This document shows, piece after piece, positions 24,225 to 32,768 of a stretch of DNA of 64,000 bases. The stretch is from QHCF01 sp003244275. Lineage in GTDB: Bacteria > Actinomycetota > Acidimicrobiia > Acidimicrobiales > QHCF01. Below the pieces are notes generated by a model. It saw only the letters and a list, made by a program, of their open reading frames with translations. It did not search any database and was not told where the DNA came from. The translations under genes and the position numbers were made by a program. The first letter of the stretch is position 1, and every line of letters starts with the position of its first letter. Where the stretch lies: NCBI GenBank assembly GCA_036806345.1, contig DAIROT010000002.1, positions 1 through 64,000 on the forward strand, given 5' to 3'.

Positions 24225-24971
24225 TCAGGAGGTGACCAGGTAGCGGGCAAGAAAGTCCCAGATCCGCCCCCAGCCATCCTTGGCCGCCTCGGCCCGGTAG
24301 CTGGGTCGATCAGTGTTGAAGAAGGCGTGACCGGCCCCCTCGTAGGTTTGGAATTTGTAGGACTTGCCGGCCGCGCTCAGCGCCTTTTCCAACTCGGCGG
24401 TCTCCTCTGGTGAGGGGTGCTGGTCGTCGGCGCCGAAGAGGCCCAAGAGCGGGCACGACAGATCGTTGACCAGGTGTAACAGCGGGCTGACCTTGAGCGG
24501 CATCCCATCGGGGGGCGTGCCGACCACAAAGGCCCCGTAGCAGTCCACCGCGGCGTCGAGGTCCAAGGAGCAGGCGGCCAGGAACGCCTGGCGGCCGCCC
24601 GAGCAGTAGCCGATGACCGCCACCTTGTCGTTGGAAGACTGCAGTGAGACCAGGTGGCGTCGGGCGCCATCGACGTCTCCCACCAGGCGCTCGTCCGGTA
24701 CGCCGCCCCTGGCCCTGACCGCGGCGGCGGCGTCGTCGGGGCTGGCGCCCGGTGCCTCTCGGGTGTAGAGGTTCGGGCAGATGGCCAGGTAACCATGGGC
24801 CGCCATGCGCCGAGTCATCTCCTTGGTCGCCTCGTCATAACCGGGCATGTGGTGGATCACCACCACCCCTCCACAAGGGCCCCGGTCCAACGGTTGGGCC
24901 AGGTAGGCCTCTATCTCGTCACCGCCGTGCCCGGTGATCCTCACCGTCTCGGCTCGCATTGCGTCTCCCAT
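24225..24971 (-). CDS. Dienelactone hydrolase family protein
   Basis: An alpha/beta hydrolase of 248 residues. The catalytic triad is visible: Cys nucleophile in IGYCSGGRQAF (about residue 122), Asp in LLGLFGADDQHPS and His in YEGAGHAFFNTDR. The N-terminal GGVVVIHHMPGYDEATKEM supplies the oxyanion hole region. Family members hydrolyse dienelactone in chloroaromatic breakdown, but many have other ester or lactone substrates. It is divergent from a MarR gene; a 13-bp perfect palindrome lies in the shared intergenic region, so this regulator may control it. Confidence 0.9.
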   Translation of the reverse strand: MGDAMRAETVRITGHGGDEIEAYLAQPLDRGPCGGVVVIHHMPGYDEATKEMTRRMAAHGYLAICPNLYTREAPGASPDDAAAAVRARGGVPDERLVGDVDGARRHLVSLQSSNDKVAVIGYCSGGRQAFLAACSLDLDAAVDCYGAFVVGTPPDGMPLKVSPLLHLVNDLSCPLLGLFGADDQHPSPEETAELEKALSAAGKSYKFQTYEGAGHAFFNTDRPSYRAEAAKDGWGRIWDFLARYLVTS

Positions 24972-25011
24972 GGGCGCTTCTCCCCTCTGGTTCGTGTTTC
25001 CGCCACATTAC

Positions 25012-25024
25012 CTCTGTCACAGAG
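25012..25024. promoter_or_regulatory. Palindrome in MarR/hydrolase intergenic region, candidate operator
   Basis: CTCTGTCACAGAG is a perfect 13-base palindrome around a central C. It lies 13 bases before the MarR-type ATG at 25038 and 40 bases upstream of the divergent hydrolase start. MarR-family proteins usually autoregulate through palindromes of this size between divergent genes, so this is a likely operator, but binding is inferred. Confidence 0.5.
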
Positions 25025-25037
25025 CTAACATGAGGGC

Positions 25038-25657
25038 ATGATATCGGTTACTGGGTTTCCGCAACGCTCAGCGGCCGCCGGTGGGACAGAGAGCGGGCGG
25101 CCCGAGGGCCTGGGCGCTTCGGGCCAGGCGGCCCTGGCCGCCGAGTTGCAGGCCACCATGGCCTCGATCCGGCGCAGCGGGCGTCGCCAGGCTGGGCGTC
25201 CGGTCGAGTTGTCACGCGTGACTGGAGCCCAACTGGAGTTGGTCCGGGTGGTCTCCCGGCGTCCCGGCCTGTCGATCACGGAGGCGGCCGAGGATCTGCT
25301 ACTGGCTCCCAACACCATCAGCACGCTGGTGAGCCAGCTGGCCGAGGCCGGGCTGCTGGTTCGCAGAGTGGACGAGTCGGACCGCCGGGTTGTCCGGCTG
25401 ACGCTCAGCCCCAGCATCTCCCGCCAGGTCGATGTCTGGCGGGACCGGCGGGTGCTGGCCCTCAGTGAGGCGATCGGGCAACTGGCCGGCGACGACCAGC
25501 GTCGCCTCGCCCATGCCCTCCCCGCGCTGCTGGCCGTGGCCGAGCACCTGGAGACGGGCGGGGCGGGAGGTGACCAGCAGGCTCGCCCCGGCCCAGGCGC
25601 AGGGAGACGGCTCCGCCCAGGGAGACGGCCCGGTCCCGGCGGTGGTGTGCCGGGGTC
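25038..25657 (+). CDS. MarR family transcriptional regulator (no stop before assembly gap)
   Basis: A winged-helix regulator. The recognisable domain spans about residues 35-175, with LELVRVVSRRPGLSITEAAE, the recognition helix LLLAPNTISTLVSQLAEAGL and the wing VRRVDESDRRVVRLTLS. After HLETGG the frame continues as a low-complexity Arg/Gly/Pro stretch into the N run at 25658 without a stop. This tail is probably not real protein: the ABC ATPase gene seems to start at 25570 in another frame, so a frameshift near 25560 that removed the MarR stop is likely. It precedes, and probably controls, the ABC-2 transporter genes. Confidence 0.8.
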
Positions 25658-26417
25658 NNNNNNNNNNNNNNNNNNNNNNNNNNNNNNNNNNNNNNNNNNN
25701 NNNNNNNNNNNNNNNNNNNNNNNNNNNNNNNNNNNNNNNNNNNNNNNNNNNGGTCCTCAATACCCTGCTCCCCGTGCAGGAGGGCGTCGTGACCGTGCTC
25801 GGCCACGACGTGGGTCGCTCTGCAATGGCCGTGCGTCGCTTGCTCGGCTACGTCCCCCAGCAGCTCTCGATCGAGGCGGCCCTGACCGGGCGGGAGAATG
25901 TCACCTGGTTCGCCCGCCTTTTCGACGTCCCCCGGCGCGAGCGCCGAGCCAGGGTCTCCGACGCCTTGGACGCCATGGGCCTCTCCGACACTGCCGACCG
26001 GCTGGCCGGTCCTACTCGGGCGGCATGATCCGGCGCCTGGAGCTGGCTCAGGCGCTGGTCAATCGCCCGGCCCTGCTCATCTTGGACGAGCCGACGGTCG
26101 GGCTCGACCCGGTTGCTCGCGACGGCGTCTGGCAGCGGGTCGACGAGCTGCGACAAGCGACCGGGATGACGGTCCTGCTCACCACCCATTACATGGAGGA
26201 GGCGGACGCCCTCTGCGATCGGGTGGCCCTCATGCACATTGGCCAGATTCGCGCCGAGGGCTCCCCGGCGGCCCTGAAGGCGGACCTGGGACCGGGATCC
26301 ACCCTGGAGGATGTCTTTCGCCGCTACACGGGCGGAACCCTTGAAGCTGAGGCCGAAGGGAAGGGAGGGTTGCGTGAGGTCAGGAGGACTCGCAGGACAG
26401 CTGGCCGGGTCGGCTGA
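25570..26417 (+). CDS. ABC-2 transporter ATP-binding protein, interrupted by a gap and a frameshift
   Basis: ATPase of a drug or polyketide-type exporter. The frame before the gap ends VPAVVCRG, the usual start of the nucleotide-binding domain. The Walker A region lies in the 94 Ns. After the gap come VLNTLLPVQEGVVTVLGHD, YVPQQLSIEAALTGRENV, then DRLAG. The following signature SYSGGMIRRLELAQALV is in another frame, so one base is missing near 26009-26012. The rest is intact: LLILDEPTVGLDPVAR (Walker B) and LLTTHYMEEADALCDRV. The GTG at 25570 is a guess. Either an assembly error or an inactivating mutation explains the break. Confidence 0.8.
25658..25751. other. Assembly gap (94 Ns) inside the ABC ATPase gene
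   Basis: Ns replace the region expected to encode Walker A. The flanking reading frames agree across the given gap length, so the size is probably a real estimate; a typical ABC domain would need slightly more sequence here. Confidence 0.95.
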
Positions 26418-27207
26418 TCAGACGGTAGGGAACAGCGCCGAGGTCTGGCGGCGATTCCCCAGCCGGGTAGCGACATTCTGCCTGGTGGAGCCACAAAAGT
26501 TGCGCCACGACCGAACCGAGCTCCTCACTCGGGCGGTGCAGCCCGTCCTGTGGCTGGTCGTCTTTGGCGAGACCTTCTCCCATATTCACGCCATCCCCAC
26601 CGGCAATGTCCCCTACCTCGATTTCCTGGCCCCGGGGATCATCGCCCAATCGGGCATGTTCATTGCCATCTTCTACGGCATCCAGATCATCTGGGTGCGT
26701 GACGCCGGAGTATTGACCAAGCTCCTGGTCACCCCCACTCCCCGATCTGCGCTGATCCTGGGCAAGTCCTTCGCCGCTGGCATCCGGGCCCTGTCTCAGG
26801 TGGTGGTGGTGCTGATCCTCTCCGCCATCCTCGGTGTCGGGCTCACCTCCAACCCGGTTGACATCCTGGGAGCCTTTGTCATCGTCATCCTGGGCTCTGC
26901 CTTCTTCTCCTGTCTGTCGATGACGGTGGCCGGCGTGGTGCTCAAACGGGATCGTCTCATGGGCATTGGCCAGATGATCACCATGCCCCTGTTCTTCGCC
27001 TCCAATGCCCTGTACCCGGTGAGCATCATGCCCGGGTGGCTGCGGGCCCTCAGCACTGTCAACCCGCTCAGTTACGAGGTGGACGCCTTGCGGGGCGTGC
27101 TCCTGCACTCAAAGGCGGACCTTGGCCTGGACTACCTCGTCCTGTTGGCGACTGTGGTGGTCGGGGTTGGGGCGGCATCGGCCCTGGTTGGCCGGCTGGA
27201 CCGTTGA
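26374..27207 (+). CDS. ABC-2 type transporter permease
   Basis: Partner membrane protein of the preceding ATPase, about 277 residues with six hydrophobic segments. Visible: LTRAVQPVLWLVVFGETFS, an FLAPGIIAQSGMFIAIFYG helix, the family's LLVTPTPRSALILGKSF coupling region, and FASNALYPVSIMPGWL then VNPLSYEVDALRG near the C-terminus, as in DrrB-type exporters. I chose the GTG at 26374 because AAGGGAGGG stands just upstream; it lies 44 bases inside the ATPase gene. The stop region carries a small direct repeat, CCGTTGAGC, that duplicates the stop codon. Substrate unknown. Confidence 0.88.
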   Translation: MRSGGLAGQLAGSADQTVGNSAEVWRRFPSRVATFCLVEPQKLRHDRTELLTRAVQPVLWLVVFGETFSHIHAIPTGNVPYLDFLAPGIIAQSGMFIAIFYGIQIIWVRDAGVLTKLLVTPTPRSALILGKSFAAGIRALSQVVVVLILSAILGVGLTSNPVDILGAFVIVILGSAFFSCLSMTVAGVVLKRDRLMGIGQMITMPLFFASNALYPVSIMPGWLRALSTVNPLSYEVDALRGVLLHSKADLGLDYLVLLATVVVGVGAASALVGRLDR

Positions 27208-27231
27208 GCGGTTGGCCCGTTGAGCCGACCC

Positions 27232-28902
27232 CTACCGTGCCCGCTCCATTGCCTGGCGAGCCAGGGGGCGCAGGACCTCCCGGGCCGCCTGGGTGGCCCG
27301 ATCATGCAGCGACCCCTCGGCATCGGGTACCAGGGACGCCGCCGCCTGCAGCAGGGCAGGACGGGAACCATCGGCCGTCTCCACCAGCCGGCTGGCCACC
27401 GCCAGGACCAGGGCGCCGACCACCGGGTCGGTGGCATCCACCGAAGGCTCGACCTTGGCTTCAGTGGCGGCCGACCGGCGCAGCGACGGTATGACGAAGG
27501 CAGAGACAGCGGCGGCGGCCACCACCACTGCGGCCACCACGAACCCTCGGGCGTAGCCGGCGGTCAGAGCGTCGCCCACCGCCGATCCCAACGGCACGCC
27601 GTGGTGGGTGGCACCGGCCAGCACGGCGCGGGTGCGATCAGTGGCCAGGGTTACCAGCACGGCCAGACCGATGGAGCCACCGATCTGGCGGGAGGTGTTC
27701 AACAGCCCGGAAGCCAGGCCGGCTTCGCTCCGGCTCACTCCGGAGGTGGCGGCGGTGGCCAGGGGAGTGAACGACAGGCCCATCCCAAATGTGAGGAGCA
27801 TGCCTGGCACCAACACGCTGCCGGCATAGGTGCTGACCGACGAGATCTGACCCAGCCACAGGAATCCCCCGGCCGAGATGAGCAGACCGACCTGGAGCAG
27901 GGGGCGGGGGCCGAGCTTGTCCACCAACCGGGACGCCACCTGGGTGCCAATCACGATGGTCACGCTGAGAGGCAGGAACGCCAGACCCGCCTTGAGGGCG
28001 CTGTAGTGCAGGACCAGTTGGAGGTAGAGAGACACCAGGAAGAACATGGCAAACAGGGCCACGCCCACCAACAGCATTATCAGGTTGGCTCCCGAGAGAG
28101 CACGGGAGCGAAAGAGGCGAAGGGGCATGAGCGGCGCTCGCGCCACTCGGCCCTCGATGACCACGAAGGCGACCAGCAGCACGGCGGCTGCGCCCAGCAT
28201 TATCAGAGTCTGAGCCGAGGTCCACGGGTGGCTGGTCGTGTTGACGATGGCGTACACCAACAGGGCCAGGCCGGCGGTGACGGTGAGGGCGCCGGGGACG
28301 TCCAAGCTGCGTTCGATGCTGCGTCCCCTGCCCTCGTTGAGGAACGCCACTGCCGCGACGATCGCCACAATCCCAATGGGGACGTTGACGAACAGGATCC
28401 AACGCCAGCTCACGTAGGTGGTGAGCAGGCCCCCAAAGAGGGCTCCGGCGGCCCCACCGGCCCCGGCCACCGCGCTCCAGATGCCCAGGGCCCGAGAGCG
28501 AGCCTTTCCCTCGGAGAAGGTGGTGATGAGGATGGTGAGGGTGGCGGGTGACAGGACCGCGCCGCCCAGGCCCTGGGCGGCACGAGCGGCGGTGAGCATG
28601 GTCGAGTTCTGGGAGAAGCCGCCGACCAGGCTGGCCAGTGAGAAGATGCCCAGGCCGAGGATGAAGATGCGCCGACGACCGTACAGGTCGGCAGCCCGAC
28701 CGCCGAGGAGGAGGAAGCCGGCGAAGGTGAGCGTGTAGGCGTTGACCACCCACTGCAGGCTGGTTTGGCTGAAGTGGAGGTCGCGCTGGATCGATGGCAG
28801 GGCCACATTGACGATGGAGATGTCCAGGATGACCATGAACTGGGCCAGGCAGGCCAGGCTGAGGATTACCCAGTCCGGGGCGTGGCGACGGTGTCCGCTC
28901 AA
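27232..28902 (-). CDS. DHA2-family MFS drug efflux transporter
   Basis: A 556-residue proton-coupled exporter of the 14-helix EmrB/QacA type. Motif D1 (LDISIVNVALPSIQRDL) is in helix 1, motif A (GGRAADLYGRRRIFILG) in loop 2-3, and motif C (SAVAGAGGAAGALFGGLL) in helix 5. A cytoplasmic C-terminal tail of about 80 residues follows the last helix. Its start overlaps the upstream small membrane gene by four bases (ATGA). Together with that gene and a paralogue it forms an operon divergent from a MarR regulator, the usual setup for inducible multidrug export. Confidence 0.93.
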   Translation of the reverse strand: MSGHRRHAPDWVILSLACLAQFMVILDISIVNVALPSIQRDLHFSQTSLQWVVNAYTLTFAGFLLLGGRAADLYGRRRIFILGLGIFSLASLVGGFSQNSTMLTAARAAQGLGGAVLSPATLTILITTFSEGKARSRALGIWSAVAGAGGAAGALFGGLLTTYVSWRWILFVNVPIGIVAIVAAVAFLNEGRGRSIERSLDVPGALTVTAGLALLVYAIVNTTSHPWTSAQTLIMLGAAAVLLVAFVVIEGRVARAPLMPLRLFRSRALSGANLIMLLVGVALFAMFFLVSLYLQLVLHYSALKAGLAFLPLSVTIVIGTQVASRLVDKLGPRPLLQVGLLISAGGFLWLGQISSVSTYAGSVLVPGMLLTFGMGLSFTPLATAATSGVSRSEAGLASGLLNTSRQIGGSIGLAVLVTLATDRTRAVLAGATHHGVPLGSAVGDALTAGYARGFVVAAVVVAAAAVSAFVIPSLRRSAATEAKVEPSVDATDPVVGALVLAVASRLVETADGSRPALLQAAASLVPDAEGSLHDRATQAAREVLRPLARQAMERAR

Positions 28903-29201
28903 GAGACCCCTGGCTCCTTGGTATCGCCCTCAGGTGCTTCCTCGAGTTGAGGCGCCCTGGCCAACAGTTCCCGCACCCCCAGTGCCCCGTAGGTGATGAG
29001 GCCGCCGAGAGCGGTCACCATCAGGACCCCGCCAGTGACCAACGCATTGCGGGTGGCAGTGCTCCAGGGCGAAAAGGAAGGTTGGAGGCCAACAGCAAAG
29101 GGGGCCACGAACACCCAGATGCCGGCCAGCAACAGCACCACCAGTGCCGCCATGGCCAGGCGCCCGGAGATGCGCCCGGACCTCATGACGTCTTCTTCCA
29201 T
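28899..29201 (-). CDS. Small two-helix membrane protein, efflux operon
   Basis: A 100-residue protein with two predicted helices (about 14-32 and 50-70) joined by FAVGLQPSFSPWSTATRN, then a short acidic cytoplasmic tail. The stretch WVFVAPFAVGLQPSFSPWS closely parallels WLIVAPFALAYRPKGGSW in the next upstream gene, so the two are tandem paralogues. The layout resembles SPW-type small membrane proteins. It is coupled to the MFS gene by an ATGA overlap and overlaps its paralogue by 19 bases, so it may assist or regulate the exporter. Confidence 0.7.
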   Translation of the reverse strand: MEEDVMRSGRISGRLAMAALVVLLLAGIWVFVAPFAVGLQPSFSPWSTATRNALVTGGVLMVTALGGLITYGALGVRELLARAPQLEEAPEGDTKEPGVS

Positions 29202-29791
29202 CGACTGTGACCGATCCTGCCGGCCGCGTCGTCCTCGCCAACCGGACCGGCGTGAGACGAACTGGCGTCAGCCGGATGGGCGTCGGAATGGGTCACGCTC
29301 ATCGGGCGATCATCGGTATGACCGGTATCGTCCACCAGGGCCTGCACGAGTGAGGCGAGCAGGTGCCGCAGGTCAGGTTCAGGGTTGGCCACCGCGGCCA
29401 CGCCAGGGGCGGTGGAACCGTCGGGTGGGACGGCCGTCCGAATAGCAACCTCCCCCAGGGGCCGGCCCTCCTCGGGGCCACCAGTTTGGCCCTCCTCCGC
29501 AGAGACGGCGCGGCTCTGCTCGACCCGACGAGCTTTCCTGCCGGCCCGCCTGGATACGCCGGGCAGGGCTCCCCGGGCCCTGAGGTCAGCCACCGTGGCC
29601 ACCGAGGTGGCGGCCAGGCATACCAGGGCCACCACCACCACCCCGACCCCGGTCCAGACGTCGACCTCCGTGGTGTGGTCCCAGGATCCGCCCTTCGGGC
29701 GATAGGCCAGCGCGAAGGGAGCCACGATGAGCCATCCGCCGGCCATGGCGGCGACCACGCTGGCCACCATGGCCACGATCCGCTTGGGCAT
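29183..29791 (-). CDS. Membrane protein paralogous to the downstream gene, with long cytoplasmic tail
   Basis: A 202-residue protein, first in the efflux operon. Two helices (about 5-27 and 45-68) share the VAPFAL-loop-W pattern with the next gene. A polar tail of about 130 residues follows, Gly/Asp/His-rich with repeated His-Asp-Ala motifs (SVTHSDAHPADASSSHAG), which may be unstructured or bind metal. Function unknown. The gene lies 68 bases from the divergent MarR start. Confidence 0.68.
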   Translation of the reverse strand: MPKRIVAMVASVVAAMAGGWLIVAPFALAYRPKGGSWDHTTEVDVWTGVGVVVVALVCLAATSVATVADLRARGALPGVSRRAGRKARRVEQSRAVSAEEGQTGGPEEGRPLGEVAIRTAVPPDGSTAPGVAAVANPEPDLRHLLASLVQALVDDTGHTDDRPMSVTHSDAHPADASSSHAGPVGEDDAAGRIGHSRWKKTS

Positions 29792-29815
29792 CCTCTACCT
29801 CCTCCTCTCGTCCGC

Positions 29816-29839
29816 GATACGCTAACACACATAAGTATC
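29816..29839. promoter_or_regulatory. Candidate promoter/operator between efflux operon and MarR gene
   Basis: The 68-base divergent spacer is AT-richer than its surroundings. It contains GATAC and GTATC as inverted arms 14 bases apart. Both promoters must lie here. The short arms make this a weak operator candidate; a GGAGG ribosome site for the MarR gene follows at 29841-29845. Confidence 0.35.
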
Positions 29840-29859
29840 AGGAGGCTGAGATTAGTCAG

Positions 29860-30369
29860 GTGGCTGATGAGGTGGCAACGACCAAGGCGGCGGCAGTCCC
29901 CGACCAAGTGCCGAACGCGTTCCCGGATCAGGTCGGCTTCTTGTTGGCCAGGGCCAAGATGGCCCTTCAGGCGGCCATGGACGCTGAGCTGGCACCCCTG
30001 GGCCTCACCATTGCCCAGTACGGGACGCTCGCCATTCTGGCCGCCAAGCCCGGCCTCTCCTCCGCTGAGCTGGCCCGAGAATGTTGCGTCAGCCCGCAGA
30101 GCACAGCCGCCTTGGTGCAGCGGCTGGCTACCGACGGGTGCCTGAGCCGGCGGCCTCACCCGGTGCACGGGCGGGTCATCGAACTGCGGGTCACGTCCAA
30201 GGGAAAGGGCCTCCTGGCCAGGGCCTCAGGCACTGTCGATCGAGTGGAGCGTGAGCTCCTGCTGTGCGAGCTCAGCCCTGAGGAGCAGGATCATCTCAGG
30301 GAACTGCTGCGTCGGGTGCTGAGCCGATCTCGAATGCGGGGCGTGGCGGCTCCTGGCTCGAGCCGGTAG
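29860..30369 (+). CDS. MarR family transcriptional regulator
   Basis: A 169-residue winged-helix repressor-type protein. The DNA-binding part runs from TIAQYGTLAILAAKPGLSSA through the recognition helix CCVSPQSTAALVQRLATDGC to the wing RRPHPVHGRVIELRVTSKG (about residues 50-115). Flanking helices form the dimer interface. The start is GTG, with a purine-rich site about 14 bases upstream; GTG at 29872 is an alternative. It is divergent from the MFS operon and probably represses it until a drug-like ligand binds. The adjacent Cys pair (ECCVS) at the recognition helix could allow redox sensing. Confidence 0.87.
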   Translation: MADEVATTKAAAVPDQVPNAFPDQVGFLLARAKMALQAAMDAELAPLGLTIAQYGTLAILAAKPGLSSAELARECCVSPQSTAALVQRLATDGCLSRRPHPVHGRVIELRVTSKGKGLLARASGTVDRVERELLLCELSPEEQDHLRELLRRVLSRSRMRGVAAPGSSR

Positions 30370-30398
30370 AGCCGCCGACCTGGCCGGCATGGGGCCGG

Positions 30399-31655
30399 TC
30401 AGATTTGCAGGTCGATGGCCTGATGTGAGCGGGCTTCGCAGACCAGCCTCCCGTTGGGCCCCATGGCCAGCGCCGCCTCTCCGGCCACCAGCCGAATCAG
30501 CCCTCGGCCCACCAGTTCGTAGCGCCAGCCGAGGGCCACCCGGCCACCGGGCTCGGCGGCCAGCAGAGCCTGGACGTCGGCCCTGGTGGCCAGCAGCCCG
30601 GCGTCGATGCGCAGCTCACTGGCCCGCTGGGCCAGCCACGCCATGGCCAGGGCGGCGGCCGGACGCTGCACGCGGTCCATCTCCTCCTCGGGCGGGAGGC
30701 ACAGCCGGGCATCGTCGAGAGCCAGGCCCACCGCTACCGCCTGCATGACTTCGCTGGCCATCGACTCCCGTAGGCGGCGGCTCTCCAGACCGCGCACCTG
30801 TGAGAGCTCGGTCAGGTCGCGGGGCGGCCGGTGGGCTATGGACATAAGGGCCAGCTCCGGAAGCACCATCCGAGCCGGACGATCGCTGGCCGCCGCCGTG
30901 GTCTCCCGCCAGGCGGCAACCGCCTGAGCCACCCCCCGGGCTGCTCCCCGCAATTGCCGAGCGGCCTTGATTCTCCACCAGGCCTGACTCGGGTCAGGTG
31001 GCCGGCGGTCCCTCGAGGCCAGCAGCGCACACTCCTGCTCGGCCCACGTCAGGCGACCCTGGGCGGCCAACTGGTGGATGAGGACCTGATGGAGCTCCAA
31101 GAGGTGCTCCACGTCGGCGGCCGCATAGTCCTGCTGGGCCTGGGACAGGGGCCGCCGAGACCAGTCGGTCAGGCGATCGCCCTTGGCCAGGCGCCGGTTG
31201 AGCAGGCGATCGACCAGGGTGGACAGCGACGGAGTCGACATCCCGAGGAAGCCGGCCGCTACCTGGGTATCGAACAACCGCTGGGGAACGGTCCCGCAGG
31301 CCCGTTCCAGCACCTCCAGGTCCTGCTCAGCGGCGTGGGCCACCACCACCGTGGGGCTGTCGAGCAGCCGGGCCAACCCCGAAAGATCGACGGCCAGCGG
31401 ATCCACGAGAGCCAGGCCGGCCGGCCAGGCCAGCTGCAGCAGATCCAGGTGGGGGAAATAGGAGCGCTCACGATGGAACTCGGTATCCATCCCGACGGCG
31501 GGCACGCCGACCAGCTCCTCCATCAGCAGCTCGAAGGCCGCCTGGTCGCCAATCCAACGATGCCTGGACGAGGGAGCAGTCAATCGCTCGGTCCCTCGGT
31601 CCCTCGGTCCCTCGGCGCCTGGTGTCTCAACGTCGTGGAGAACGGACGTAGTCAC
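30399..31655 (-). CDS. rnd: Ribonuclease D
   Basis: 3'-5' exoribonuclease for tRNA and stable RNA maturation, about 418 residues. The DEDD exonuclease domain shows VGMDTEFHRERSYFPHLDLL (Asp and Glu of ExoI), VAHAAEQDLEVLE (ExoII) and QDYAAADVEHLLELH (ExoIII, Asp). One HRDC-like domain follows at about 215-290 (PPRDLTELSQVRGLESRRL), and a second helical region ends the protein. The GTG at 31655 lies 29 bases inside the upstream thioesterase gene. An 8-bp repeat GTCCCTCG (three copies near 31590-31615) adds a short Arg/Asp/Gly segment near the N-terminus. Confidence 0.92.
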   Translation of the reverse strand: MTTSVLHDVETPGAEGPRDRGTERLTAPSSRHRWIGDQAAFELLMEELVGVPAVGMDTEFHRERSYFPHLDLLQLAWPAGLALVDPLAVDLSGLARLLDSPTVVVAHAAEQDLEVLERACGTVPQRLFDTQVAAGFLGMSTPSLSTLVDRLLNRRLAKGDRLTDWSRRPLSQAQQDYAAADVEHLLELHQVLIHQLAAQGRLTWAEQECALLASRDRRPPDPSQAWWRIKAARQLRGAARGVAQAVAAWRETTAAASDRPARMVLPELALMSIAHRPPRDLTELSQVRGLESRRLRESMASEVMQAVAVGLALDDARLCLPPEEEMDRVQRPAAALAMAWLAQRASELRIDAGLLATRADVQALLAAEPGGRVALGWRYELVGRGLIRLVAGEAALAMGPNGRLVCEARSHQAIDLQI

Positions 31656-32133
31656 TACCGACCTCGCCCACGTCGGCACCGATGGCCTGGCGGGCCCTCC
31701 CGGCCGACAATGGGGCGAAGCGGGCTCGGCCCTGAACGCACGGCTCTCCATCGCTGACCCGACTCACGACGCCCGACAGGTCCATCACACCCTCACCGTC
31801 ACGGCCGTCCAGTCGGGCCACCACCCGATGGGCCTGGTCAACCGCCACCGGCCGCAAGAAGTCGGCCGAGGTGGTCCGGGTGAGGGCGAACGACCTACCC
31901 AGGGCAATGGCCCCCCAGGCCATGGCCTCGTCCAGGATGGCCAGCACCAGGCCGCCATGAACGTAATGCGGAGCGCCCGAGAAGTTGGTGCCCAGACAAA
32001 AGTCCCCCTCGACCGATTCTTCCTGGTCGTCATGAAAGAACGCGATTCCCAATCCAGCCCGGTTGGACGGCTCGCATACGAAGCAGTTGGAGTCGAAGCC
32101 CCACCGGGCATTGTCCAGGTGGTGGCGGGCCAC
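31627..32133 (-). CDS. PaaI/hotdog-fold thioesterase
   Basis: A 168-residue hotdog protein, likely an acyl-CoA thioesterase. The N-terminal NCFVCEPSNRAGLGIAFF with its CxxC pair and the core helix YVHGGLVLAILDEAMAWGA are typical of the 4HBT family; the Gly-Gly and Asp in HGGLVLAILDE are the catalytic region. The 3' end overlaps rnd by 29 bases. Substrate cannot be told from sequence. It is 30 bases downstream of the flavin reductase gene and may share its transcript. Confidence 0.85.
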   Translation of the reverse strand: MARHHLDNARWGFDSNCFVCEPSNRAGLGIAFFHDDQEESVEGDFCLGTNFSGAPHYVHGGLVLAILDEAMAWGAIALGRSFALTRTTSADFLRPVAVDQAHRVVARLDGRDGEGVMDLSGVVSRVSDGEPCVQGRARFAPLSAGRARQAIGADVGEVGSDYVRSPRR

Positions 32134-32163
32134 GCCCGAACCCTACTTCAGTCGGCTGAGGCT

Positions 32164-32724
32164 CTAACCCCCGTAGCTCATTCGGGTGTCCTCCATTCGC
32201 AGCACCGGTGTGTCCTCGGCCGTGGCGAACCCGGCGTCGACGACCTCGCCCACGAAGAGGGTGTGGGTACCCACCGGCACTGCCTGGCGCACCTGGCAAT
32301 CGAGCCAGGCCAGGGCCTGGTCGAGCACAGGAGCCCCGGTGGACTCCTGATGAACGGCAAAGCCGCCCAGACTGGAGCCGACCGGGGCTGCGGGGTCGAC
32401 CGGCTCGGTCTCGCTCAGAGGTTTCACGAACTTGCGCACCATCGCTCGGTCATGGCGATCGATGAGGCACAGGCTGAACACCCCGCCATCGGCCACCAGC
32501 CGGTGGGTGAGGGCTTGGCGCTCGACGCTGATACCCACCAACTTGGGCTCGAGGGACAGCTGGGAGGCCCAACTGAGGGTCATCAGGTTACGGGTGCCAC
32601 CGGCCCTGCTGCCCACCACGTACAGACCGGTCGGCATGCTCCACAGCACCCTTCGCCGCAACCGGGCATACGCCTCGCCGTCCTGGCCCGCAGGCACGTG
32701 ACCGAGGCCGGGATGAGGGGTCAT
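32164..32724 (-). CDS. Flavin reductase family protein
   Basis: A 186-residue split-barrel flavin-binding protein. The FMN-binding pattern is seen in PTGLYVVGSRAGGTRNLMTL, SWASQLSLEPKLVGISVE and VFSLCLIDRHDRAMVRKFV. Such proteins reduce free flavins for monooxygenases or are oxidoreductases of their own. A monooxygenase partner is not nearby. It is divergent from the PRC-barrel gene with a 44-base spacer. Confidence 0.88.
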   Translation of the reverse strand: MTPHPGLGHVPAGQDGEAYARLRRRVLWSMPTGLYVVGSRAGGTRNLMTLSWASQLSLEPKLVGISVERQALTHRLVADGGVFSLCLIDRHDRAMVRKFVKPLSETEPVDPAAPVGSSLGGFAVHQESTGAPVLDQALAWLDCQVRQAVPVGTHTLFVGEVVDAGFATAEDTPVLRMEDTRMSYGG

Positions 32725-32768
32725 ACCAGTACCGTAATGAGGACATCAGGATCAAGGGGGCGAACGAC

